This document shows positions 6,604-12,718 of a stretch of DNA of 16,626 nucleotides, in pieces. How positions within the stretch are numbered: position 1 is the first letter of the stretch; each line of letters begins with the position of its first letter. Both the position numbers and the translations under genes were made by a program. Below the pieces are notes generated by a model. It worked only from the letters and a program-made list of their open reading frames with translations, ran no database searches and was not told where the DNA came from. The stretch is from contig CAMLQP010000036.1 in assembly GCA_946482115.1 (NCBI GenBank), forward strand, positions 1-16,626, in the 5' to 3' direction. The stretch comes from an uncultured Comamonadaceae bacterium. Its GTDB lineage: Bacteria; Pseudomonadota; Gammaproteobacteria; Burkholderiales; Burkholderiaceae.

Positions 6604-7733
6604 CAGACCAGCATGCCGTAGAGCCGCTCCGGCGGCAGCTTCTGCACCAGCGACTTGTCGGGCACAGCGCCGGTGATGCCATGGCCTGCTTCGGCGGTCC
6701 GCCGCTGCACCGTCGTGGGCACCGGCTGGCCCTGGATGTCGGTGATGCAGGCCACCAGCGGCTTGCTGGCGTCGGGTCCACGTCGCACCACCACGGCAAT
6801 TTCGCCGGACTGCAGCTTCACCAGCTCACCCGGCGGGTAGATGCCCAGCGATTTGATGAGCGCGGCAGCGAACGGCCCGCCCTGGTCTTCCTTGAAGAGC
6901 TGGCGCGCGGCCTCCTGAAGGCTCAGCGAGGGCCGGTTGGCGCGTGCGGTGACCTTGGCCGCGAACACGTCGGCATGCCGCAGCGCCTGGGCCAGCGGGC
7001 TGGTGGTGCGCAGGCCCCTGGGGTAGCCGCTGCCGTCGGCGCGTTCGTGGTGGTTTTCCACCGCTTCCAGCCAGTCGGGGTCGGTGACGCCGTGGGTGCG
7101 CAGGCGTTCGGCGGCCTGCAGCGAATGGTCGTGCAGCTGCTTGCGCTGGCGCTCGGTGATGGGAACCTCCTGCACCGCCAGGCGGCCCTGCAGGTCGGCC
7201 GACGCGATGTTCATGGTCAGTGCAGCCTTGACCAGCACGCGTTGGCGCTCGGGCGGCCACTGCAGCCGCTCGGCCATCAGCCGGCACAGGATGGCCGCGT
7301 GTATGGCGTGCCAGTAGCCATACAGGAACAGCTGGCGGCGCTCATGTCGCAGCACGTGGTAGATGGCGATGTCGGGGTCGCGATCGATCAGTTCCAGCAG
7401 TTCGTCGGCAAATCCGTTGAGCGTGGCGGCTGGATCGGGCAGGTCGGCCAGGCCCTTGATGGCCTCGGCCTGCCAGTCGAACAGTCGGTCCCAGCGCTCG
7501 AACAGCGTGGGCGGCGCTGCAGGCGGCGGTGGCGTGCGCCCGGCGGCGGCTTCCACCGCCTGGAACTCCTCGAGGTCCACGTACATGCCCCGCTCCAGCA
7601 GTGTCAGCAGCCGGTCCTCGTCAGTGAGCACGTAGCCCTTGGCCAGCAGCAGGTTGGCATCGGTGTCGCGCACGCCCCACGGGAGGGGTTCGTTCAGCCG
7701 CACCTGGGACTGGACCAGTTGGAGGAGTTGCAT
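6603..7733 (-). CDS. HD-GYP-type protein with degenerate HD motif
   Basis: This 376-residue protein is related to HD-GYP c-di-GMP phosphodiesterases. An N-terminal domain (1-60, PLPWGVRDTDANLLLAKGYVL) resembles that seen ahead of many HD-GYP domains. The GYP signature HHERADGSGYPRGL is intact at 228-241, and ADVF follows near 256. However, the segment that should read HDIGK is MNIAS (174-178), so the metal-binding H and D are M and N. Catalysis is doubtful, and it may act as a c-di-GMP-binding or scaffold protein (inference). A C-terminal extension (GIYPPGELVKLQSGEIAVVV) is common in the family. The start at 7733 is chosen because AGGAG (7745-7749) lies upstream. It is divergent from the kinase gene. 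Confidence 0.85.
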   Translation of the reverse strand: MQLLQLVQSQVRLNEPLPWGVRDTDANLLLAKGYVLTDEDRLLTLLERGMYVDLEEFQAVEAAAGRTPPPPAAPPTLFERWDRLFDWQAEAIKGLADLPDPAATLNGFADELLELIDRDPDIAIYHVLRHERRQLFLYGYWHAIHAAILCRLMAERLQWPPERQRVLVKAALTMNIASADLQGRLAVQEVPITERQRKQLHDHSLQAAERLRTHGVTDPDWLEAVENHHERADGSGYPRGLRTTSPLAQALRHADVFAAKVTARANRPSLSLQEAARQLFKEDQGGPFAAALIKSLGIYPPGELVKLQSGEIAVVVRRGPDASKPLVACITDIQGQPVPTTVQRRTAEAGHGITGAVPDKSLVQKLPPERLYGMLV

Positions 7734-7829
7734 GACGGTGGAAACTCCTTTCGTGAACCCGCACAAAACGCGCTACATTGGCTGCGTGGGCCAACCGCAC
7801 AACCATTATCGCCCCCACTGTCTGTCGCC
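7734..7829. promoter_or_regulatory. Divergent promoter region, HD-GYP and kinase genes
   Basis: This 96-base spacer separates divergent starts and must hold signals for both. On the plus strand, TTCGTG (7751-7756) and TACATT (7774-7779) are 17 bases apart, and CATTAT (7804-7809) is a second -10-like hexamer. On the minus strand only the AAGGAGT ribosome site (about 7744-7750) is clear. Assignments are tentative. Confidence 0.35.
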
Positions 7830-10214
7830 GTGAACGTTTCCGCCTCATCCAACCAGGGCCGCAGGCTCGGTCGCTACGAATTGCAGCGCGTGCTCGGCAA
7901 GGGTGCCCAGGCCACGGTCTGGCTGGCCCGCGATCCCCATCTCGAGCGCCAGGTCGCCATCAAGCTGGTCCGTCCCGTGGCCGCCGGCCTCGACGCCTGG
8001 CTGCAGGAGGCGCGGCATGTGGGCCGCGTCACTCACCCGCACATCGTCACGCTGTACGAGGCTGACAGCATCGATGGCCAGCCGGCCCTGGTGTTCGAGT
8101 ACGTGAGTGGCCCCACGCTGGCGGCCTACCTGCGCGAGCATGGGGCGCTGCAGCCGGCCGAGGCGGTGGCGCTGATGCTGCCGGTGCTCGACGCGCTGGC
8201 CGCCGCGCACGGTGCCGGCGTCGTGCACCGCGACCTCAAGCCGTCCAACATACTGCTCGACGCGCAGGGGCGCCCCAAGGTGACGGACTTCGGCATTGCC
8301 GTGCGTGAGGGTGCCCAGGCCGCGACGTCCGACGTGCAGGGCACGCCGGGCTATCTGTCGCCCGAGGCGGCGTCCGGCCGGCCGCCCACCGCTGCCAGCG
8401 ACGTGTTTGGCGCCGGGCTGGTGCTGGCAGAGCTGCTGTTCGGCCAGCCGCTCGTCGCTGCCGCGGACGCCTATCATGCGATCTACCGCGTCAGCCACGA
8501 GGACCTGGTCCTTCCGGACGACAAGGCCCATCCGGTGGACGACAACCTCCGTGCCGTGGTCCTGCGTGCCCTCGCACGGGATCCGGCGCAGCGCTGGGCC
8601 GGTGCCCAGGCCTTCGCCGAGGCCCTGCGCGAGTGGCAGCGGGAAACCGACGAGGACGACGGTGCCGGCACGGGTGGCGGACCTGCCACGCTGGGCTTCC
8701 TGCTGCGGCGCATGCGCCACAAGAGCGACTTTCCCGCGATGTCGGAATCGGTCACGCGCGTGCAGAGCCTGGCCAATTCCGAGAACGAGAGCCTGAACTC
8801 GCTGACCAGCGAGATCCTCAAGGACGTGGCGCTGACCAACAAGCTGCTGCGCCTGGTCAACTCGGCGCAGTTCGCCCATGCGGGCGGCGGCAGCATCAGC
8901 ACGGTGTCGCGCGCGGTCAGCCTGATCGGCTTCGCGGGCATACGCAACATCGCCATGAGCCTGGTGCTGCTGGAGCACATGCAGAACAAGGCGCATGCCA
9001 ACCAGCTCAAGACCGAGTTTCTGCGCGCCTTGCTCGCGGGCTCGCTGGCCAGCGACCTGTGCCCCGTGGCGCGCGAGGGCGAAGAGGTTTTCATCGGGGC
9101 GCTGTTCCAGAACCTGGGGCGCCTGCTCAGCGAGTTCTATTTCCCGGAAGAGGCCGGCCGCGTGCGCGCTGCGATGACGGCCGGCAAGGAAGAAGCCTCG
9201 GCGGCCCGTGCGGTGCTGGGCATGACCTACGAAGACCTTGGCCTGGGCGTGGCCCGGGCATGGGGCCTGCCCGACACCATGCAGCGCCTCATGCGCAAGC
9301 CGGAGGGCCGGCCGCCGGCCCGCGTGCCACCCGATACGCAGGAGCGCCTGCGCTGGCTGGCCCTGGCGTCCAACGACATGGCCGACGCCTACCTGGCCAG
9401 CGACGAAGCGGAGCTGCCCCAAAAGCTGCGGCGGCTGGCGCAGCGTTATGCCGCCAGCCTGGGGCTGGACAGCGAACACATCGTCGAGATGGCCCGGGCT
9501 GCCCGCCAGAAGCTGGCGGAGACTGCCAAGGCCATGGGCGTGAGCGTCGCGCCGCATTCGCCGGCCGCGCGGTTGATCCGCCCCGAAGAACCGGGGAGTG
9601 ACCAGCCCTCGGACACGCTGACTCCGCACGAGCTGGTGGCCACGGCGACCCCGCAGGGGGCTCACGGCGCGTCGTCCCAGGCCGCGGGTGAACCGGCCCT
9701 GGCGGCGCAGATGCTGGCGACCGGCATCCAGGACATCACCAATGCCATGGTCGAGAGCAATGTCCCGCTCAACGACATCCTGCGCATGATTCTCGAAACC
9801 ATGTACCGCGCGCTCGGCTTCCGGCGCGTGCTGTTCTGCCTGCGCGACGCGGCCAGCCAGAGCCTGACGGGCCGGTTCGGCCTGGGCGATGACGCGGCCG
9901 AGCTGGCCAAACTGTTCCGCGTGCCGCTGCAGGAGGCCAACAACCTGTTCACGCTGGTGTGTGTCAAGGGCGTGGACACCCTGATCCGAGACGCCAGCGC
10001 CGACAACGTGGTCACGCGCCTGCCCGCCTGGTACCGGCAAAAGGTCAACGCACCCGCCTTCCTGCTGCTGCCCATGCTGGTCAAGGGGGCCCCGCTGGGA
10101 CTGATCTACGCCGACAAGGCCGACGCCGCGGACGTGGCGCTCGACGAAAAGGAACTGGCACTGCTCAAGACGCTGCGCAACCAGGCCGTGATGGCCTTCC
10201 GCCAGTCCCGCTGA
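7830..10214 (+). CDS. Ser/Thr protein kinase fused to HDOD and GAF-like domains
   Basis: This 794-residue cytosolic protein joins three modules. Residues 15-275 are a Hanks-type kinase with all key residues: glycine loop GKGAQATV (23-30), K45 in VAIK, E60, HRDLKPSN (133-140, base D135), DFG (153-155), then GTPGYLSPE (171-179). Residues 288-490 are an HDOD domain (LLRRMRHKSDFPAMSESV onward, with LLRLVNSAQF). A low-complexity linker follows, and residues 625-790 look GAF-like (GIQDITNAMVESNVPLNDIL to LLKTLRNQAVMAF). No membrane segment is seen. GTG 7830 is chosen as the nearest start to the kinase domain; there is no clear ribosome site, and the frame stays open upstream, opposite the HD-GYP gene. 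Targets and the sensed signal are unknown. Confidence 0.88.
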   Translation: MNVSASSNQGRRLGRYELQRVLGKGAQATVWLARDPHLERQVAIKLVRPVAAGLDAWLQEARHVGRVTHPHIVTLYEADSIDGQPALVFEYVSGPTLAAYLREHGALQPAEAVALMLPVLDALAAAHGAGVVHRDLKPSNILLDAQGRPKVTDFGIAVREGAQAATSDVQGTPGYLSPEAASGRPPTAASDVFGAGLVLAELLFGQPLVAAADAYHAIYRVSHEDLVLPDDKAHPVDDNLRAVVLRALARDPAQRWAGAQAFAEALREWQRETDEDDGAGTGGGPATLGFLLRRMRHKSDFPAMSESVTRVQSLANSENESLNSLTSEILKDVALTNKLLRLVNSAQFAHAGGGSISTVSRAVSLIGFAGIRNIAMSLVLLEHMQNKAHANQLKTEFLRALLAGSLASDLCPVAREGEEVFIGALFQNLGRLLSEFYFPEEAGRVRAAMTAGKEEASAARAVLGMTYEDLGLGVARAWGLPDTMQRLMRKPEGRPPARVPPDTQERLRWLALASNDMADAYLASDEAELPQKLRRLAQRYAASLGLDSEHIVEMARAARQKLAETAKAMGVSVAPHSPAARLIRPEEPGSDQPSDTLTPHELVATATPQGAHGASSQAAGEPALAAQMLATGIQDITNAMVESNVPLNDILRMILETMYRALGFRRVLFCLRDAASQSLTGRFGLGDDAAELAKLFRVPLQEANNLFTLVCVKGVDTLIRDASADNVVTRLPAWYRQKVNAPAFLLLPMLVKGAPLGLIYADKADAADVALDEKELALLKTLRNQAVMAFRQSR

Positions 10215-10230
10215 AACGGGTCACCCGTTT
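10214..10230. terminator. Bidirectional terminator-like palindrome over two stop codons
   Basis: AAACGGG (10214-10220), TCA, CCCGTTT (10224-10230) form a perfect seven-pair stem with a three-base loop. The kinase TGA ends in the first arm base, and the loop is the marR stop codon on the minus strand. The T-rich arms on both strands suit ending both convergent transcripts. Confidence 0.5.
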
Positions 10231-10715
10231 TCGTCCTCTGCGGACGGGCGCTGCTGAATCTGCTTGACCTTGCCCAGCAGGCGGTGCAACTGCTCCACTT
10301 CCCGAGGCTGGAGTCCCTCGAAGGACTGCACTATCCAGTCCTCGTGCCGGGCGGCCATCTCGGCGAACAGCTCGTGCCCCCGGGGCGTGAGGCGCACCCG
10401 CCAGGCGCGGCGGTCCCCTTCCACGCCCAGGCGTTCGACCAGACCTTCAGCCACCAGCTGGTCGGTGATGCCGGTCACGTTGCCTCCAGTCACCATCAGC
10501 CGGTGCGAGAGCTCCTTCATCTTGAGCCCTTCAGGGTGGCGCTCCAGCTGGGCCATGAGATCGAAGCGCGGCAGCGTGGTGTCGAAGTGCTCGCGCAGGC
10601 CGGCGCGTACCCGCTTTTCGATCAGCTGGGTGCAGGTCAGCAGGCGCAGCCACAGGCGCAGGGCTTCGGGGTGTTCGCTGTGGGCGCGGGCTTCGAGGTC
10701 GAGGGGGGCTTGCAT
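10221..10715 (-). CDS. MarR-family transcriptional regulator
   Basis: This 164-residue protein has the usual MarR length and winged-helix layout. An N-terminal dimerisation helix precedes LPRFDLMAQLERHPEG (48-63). The helix-turn-helix is MKELSHRLMVTGGNVTGITDQLVAEGLV (roughly 66-93, recognition helix 77-92). The wing carries EGDRRAWRVRLTPRG (99-113) with the conserved D-R pair. Such proteins dimerise and usually repress a nearby or divergent gene until a small, often aromatic, ligand binds. The ATG at 10715 is preferred over an upstream in-frame ATG, which would fall inside the predicted promoter. The ribosome site is weak. Its targets are unknown; the divergent DUF1840 gene and itself are the first candidates. 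Confidence 0.9.
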   Translation of the reverse strand: MQAPLDLEARAHSEHPEALRLWLRLLTCTQLIEKRVRAGLREHFDTTLPRFDLMAQLERHPEGLKMKELSHRLMVTGGNVTGITDQLVAEGLVERLGVEGDRRAWRVRLTPRGHELFAEMAARHEDWIVQSFEGLQPREVEQLHRLLGKVKQIQQRPSAEDENG

Positions 10716-10740
10716 GGCGTTGCGGAGTCGTGGCCCGGGA

Positions 10741-10769
10741 TGTTTATTTCGAAATAGTTTAGATTTCAA
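10741..10769 (-). promoter_or_regulatory. marR promoter with overlapping palindromic operator
   Basis: On the minus strand TTGAAA (10769-10764) and TAAACA (10746-10741) are 17 bases apart, a good sigma-70 promoter in an unusually AT-rich island. The perfect 12-base palindrome TATTTCGAAATA (10745-10756) lies between the boxes and touches the -10, as expected for an autoregulated MarR operator. The function is inferred from position. Confidence 0.55.
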
Positions 10770-10779
10770 TCATTCTGCT

Positions 10780-10821
10780 GCCGAGGCCCCCGGAGGGGCA
10801 AGGGGTTTTCCCCGAGTCGGC
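10780..10821. repeat. Nested GC-rich hairpins between marR and the DUF1840 gene
   Basis: GCCGA (10780-10784) pairs with TCGGC (10817-10821). Inside are GCCCC-CGGA-GGGGC (10786-10799) and GGGG-TTTT-CCCC (10802-10813). It lies between divergent genes, where a terminator is not needed, so it may be a dispersed intergenic repeat. Confidence 0.4.
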
Positions 10822-10831
10822 ACCGAAATCC

Positions 10832-10860
10832 TTGGGCCGACGGGGGGCGGCATGCACAAT
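10832..10860 (+). promoter_or_regulatory. Predicted promoter of the DUF1840 gene
   Basis: TTGGGC (10832-10837) and CACAAT (10855-10860) are 17 bases apart, and ATG precedes the -10 as an extended-type TG context. Transcription would start near 10867, leaving a leader of about 30 bases that carries the strong AGGAGGT ribosome site (10886-10892). Confidence 0.5.
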
Positions 10861-10897
10861 GGATTGCCTGTGGTGGCAGAAAATCAGGAGGTCGGTC

Positions 10898-11221
10898 ATG
10901 GTCTACCGTTTCAAGTCCCGTACCACGGGTGACATGGTGATGCTGGAGCACACGGGCAAGCAGGTGCTGGAAATCCTGGGCAAGGATCCCAAAGGCCCGG
11001 GGATCATCCTGCCGGAGCAGATGCCGGGTGCAGTGGCGGCCCTGCTGGCCGCCGTCCGCGAGGCCGAGGAAGCGCACGCACGCGAGGTGCAGGAGGCCAA
11101 GGAGAAGGGCGAGCCGCCGCCCGACCCGGACCGCGTGAGCCTGCGCATGCGCGTGGCCCCCTTTCTCGAGATGATCCACCGCTGCGAGGCCGAGCGCGTC
11201 GAGATCGTCTGGGGTGTCTAG
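10898..11221 (+). CDS. DUF1840 family protein
   Basis: This small 107-residue protein starts MVYRFKSRTTGDMVMLE, has a central ILPEQMPGAVAALLAAV and ends SLRMRVAPFLEMIHRC, the pattern of the betaproteobacterial DUF1840 family. Its function is unknown. It is soluble, with a charged helical middle (residues about 52-75) rich in E, A and K that could form a coiled coil. The start is set by AGGAGGT (10886-10892) five bases before the ATG, and it has its own TTGGGC-17-CACAAT promoter. It is divergent from marR and may be its target (inference). Its TAG overlaps the stop codon of the convergent downstream gene. Confidence 0.85.
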   Translation: MVYRFKSRTTGDMVMLEHTGKQVLEILGKDPKGPGIILPEQMPGAVAALLAAVREAEEAHAREVQEAKEKGEPPPDPDRVSLRMRVAPFLEMIHRCEAERVEIVWGV

Positions 11222-11595
11222 GCCGCGCGCAGCGCGGCCAGTACCGAGACGAGCCGCTCGCCCGGCCGGACGCCCAGCGCGAGGGCCTGGGCGTTGACGT
11301 GGCTCACCACGCCGTCTTCAAGGGTGCTGTGGGCCTGCCCGATGCAGGCGCTGTCGTGGGAGACGGTGCAGGCTGCGAGCCCGTGCCCGGCCAGGAAATC
11401 CAGCGCGGCGATGCCGGCTGCGTCCTTGCCCACGCCGGCATCGTTGAACACGCTGAGCCGTGGCCGCGCCGCGAGCGCGTAGCGCGCCGAACTGATGCCG
11501 CCGTGCGAGCCGCTGATGGCAATGCAGCCCGCGTCGGCGGGCTGCAGTTCGGTGATCGAATCGACGATCCTCAGCAACGGGTCATCAGTCGGCAA
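11218..11595 (-). CDS. Small conserved-looking protein, family not recognised
   Basis: I do not recognise this protein of about 125 residues. It has no signal peptide or membrane span. Striking motifs are CIAISGSHGGISSARYAL (about 24-41), SVFNDAGVGKDAAGIAALDF (about 50-69) and CTVSHDSACIGQ (about 77-88). They are rich in G, S, H, D and C, suggesting a ligand-binding or enzymatic fold. The start is probably TTG 11595, which overlaps the end of the Bug gene by 11 bases; TTG 11577 is an alternative, and neither has a clear ribosome site. Codon use and frame continuity look genuine. Coupling to the Bug binding-protein gene hints at a shared substrate (inference). Confidence 0.65.
   Translation of the reverse strand: MPTDDPLLRIVDSITELQPADAGCIAISGSHGGISSARYALAARPRLSVFNDAGVGKDAAGIAALDFLAGHGLAACTVSHDSACIGQAHSTLEDGVVSHVNAQALALGVRPGERLVSVLAALRAA
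11221..11239 (+). terminator. Perfect hairpin right after the DUF1840 stop
   Basis: GGCCGCGC (11221-11228), GCA, GCGCGGCC (11232-11239) form a perfect eight-pair stem inside the last codons of the convergent gene. It could stop DUF1840 transcription, though no T-run follows. It may be partly forced by Ala/Arg codons. Confidence 0.35.
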
Positions 11596-12577
11596 ATTGC
11601 CCGGCCGCGTCGATGGCGACCTTGAGCTTGTCGATCTCGCTGGCCACGAAGGCCTTGTGGCCGGCCGGCGTGATGCGCGGATCGTTCTGGGCCGCGACGA
11701 TGGCGCCCAGGCCATCCTGCTTGCGCACGAAATCGGGATCGCGCAGCGCGACCTTGAGGGCGTCGTTGAGGCGCTTGAGCACCGGCGCGGGCGTGCCCTT
11801 GGGCGCGTTCAGGCCGTGCCAGATGGTCAGGTTGAAGCCCTTGAGGCCCATGTCGTTGAGCGTGGGGTAATCCTTGAGCAGCTTGTGGCCCGACAGTGGC
11901 TTGGCGGTGGTGACGGCGAAGGCCTTGACGGTGCCGCCCTCGATCTGGGCCGTGGTGTTGGTGGTCTGGTCGCACATCACGTCGACCTGGCCGCCCACCA
12001 GCGCGTTCATGGCCGGCGCGGTGCCGCCGAACGGGATGGTGGTCATGGCGGTGTTGAGCTTGACCGCCGACTGCCACATCAGGCCGCAGATGTGCGAGGC
12101 CGAGCCCAGGCCGGCATGGGCCAGGTTCAGCTTGCCGGCGTTGGCGCGGATGTAGTTCTCGAAGTCGCGGTAGGTGTTGGCCGGCAGCTGGGGCTTGCCG
12201 ATCAGCGTCATGGGCACGTCGTTGATGATGCCCAGGTACTCGAAGTCGTCGAGTGCCTTGTACTGCAGGCGGCGGTACAGCGACGGGGTGGTGGCCATGC
12301 CGATGTGCCAGACCAGCAGCGTGTGGCCGTCGGGCGCGGCGCGTGCCACGCGGGTGGCGCCGATGGTGCCGCCGGCGCCGGCCGCGTTTTCGACCACGAT
12401 GCTGGCATTGCCGCCCAGGGCCTTGCGCATGGCCTCGGCCAGGTCGCGGGCCACCCGGTCGGTCGGGCCGCCGGCGGCGAAGGGCACGATGAAGGTGATG
12501 GGCTTGGTCGGGAAGTCCTGCGCGAAGGCGGTGGTCGCGCAGGCGGCGGCGACGGCCAGGGTCCAGAGCTGTTTCAT
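11585..12577 (-). CDS. Bug/TctC-family periplasmic solute-binding protein
   Basis: This 330-residue protein is a typical Bug (TctC) receptor, a family greatly expanded in Burkholderiales that binds carboxylates and related small molecules in the periplasm. It has a signal peptide (MKQLWTLAVAAACATTAFA, cleavage likely before QDFPTKP) and then the hallmarks PITFIVPFAAGGPTDRVARDLAE (about 25-47), VVENAAGAGGTIGATRVARAAPDGHTLL and GLNAPKGTPAPVLKRLNDAL. The start at 12577 has AGGAGA about seven bases upstream. No TctA/TctB membrane genes are present, as is common for orphan Bug receptors, so the transport partner or signalling role is unknown. The downstream small gene overlaps its end. Confidence 0.92.
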   Translation of the reverse strand: MKQLWTLAVAAACATTAFAQDFPTKPITFIVPFAAGGPTDRVARDLAEAMRKALGGNASIVVENAAGAGGTIGATRVARAAPDGHTLLVWHIGMATTPSLYRRLQYKALDDFEYLGIINDVPMTLIGKPQLPANTYRDFENYIRANAGKLNLAHAGLGSASHICGLMWQSAVKLNTAMTTIPFGGTAPAMNALVGGQVDVMCDQTTNTTAQIEGGTVKAFAVTTAKPLSGHKLLKDYPTLNDMGLKGFNLTIWHGLNAPKGTPAPVLKRLNDALKVALRDPDFVRKQDGLGAIVAAQNDPRITPAGHKAFVASEIDKLKVAIDAAGQFAD

Positions 12578-12597
12578 GGGTGGTCTCCTTGAGAAAA

Positions 12598-12635
12598 GAT
12601 GCTGGATGCTAAGGCCAGCGCAGCCCCCCAGCATC
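12598..12635 (-). repeat. Hairpin in the leader of the Bug gene
   Basis: GATGCTGG (12598-12605) and CCAGCATC (12628-12635) are perfect complements with a 22-base loop. The hairpin ends just ahead of the Bug gene ribosome site, so it lies in the probable 5' leader. It may affect mRNA stability or translation. Confidence 0.4.
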
Positions 12636-12659
12636 GCGGAAATTACGTAGCCCAGGGGG

Positions 12660-12700
12660 CGTGGAAACCCTCAATCCACGGGGCTTGACGCAGGTCAAGC
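12660..12700 (-). terminator. Tandem hairpins after the PaaK-like gene
   Basis: CGTGGA (12660-12665)/TCCACG (12675-12680) and GCTTGAC (12683-12689)/GTCAAGC (12694-12700) are adjacent perfect stems, 19 bases beyond the PaaK-like stop on the minus strand. Neither has a T-run. They may end that transcript, but the second also looks like an FNR-type operator. Confidence 0.35.
12685..12698 (-). promoter_or_regulatory. FNR/CRP-family-like palindrome upstream of the Bug gene
   Basis: TTGAC-N4-GTCAA is a perfect 14-base dyad resembling FNR/ANR/DNR sites (consensus TTGAT-N4-ATCAA). It is centred about 114 bases upstream of the Bug ATG. A weak TACGTA -10-like hexamer lies at 12644-12649, giving a centre about 54 bases from the possible start, which is not the classic -41.5. 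Confidence 0.4.
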
Positions 12701-12718
12701 CCGCACCTGACGCGGGGC

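Noticed and set aside
6681..7829. Upstream in-frame extension of the kinase gene
   Set aside because: It runs antisense through the HD-GYP gene and has no domain. The kinase domain begins just after the GTG at 7830.
7845..10040. Open minus-strand frame of 731 codons opposite the kinase-HDOD-GAF gene
   Set aside because: It is a shadow of a strongly supported coding frame. Its composition is biased and it has no recognisable motif.
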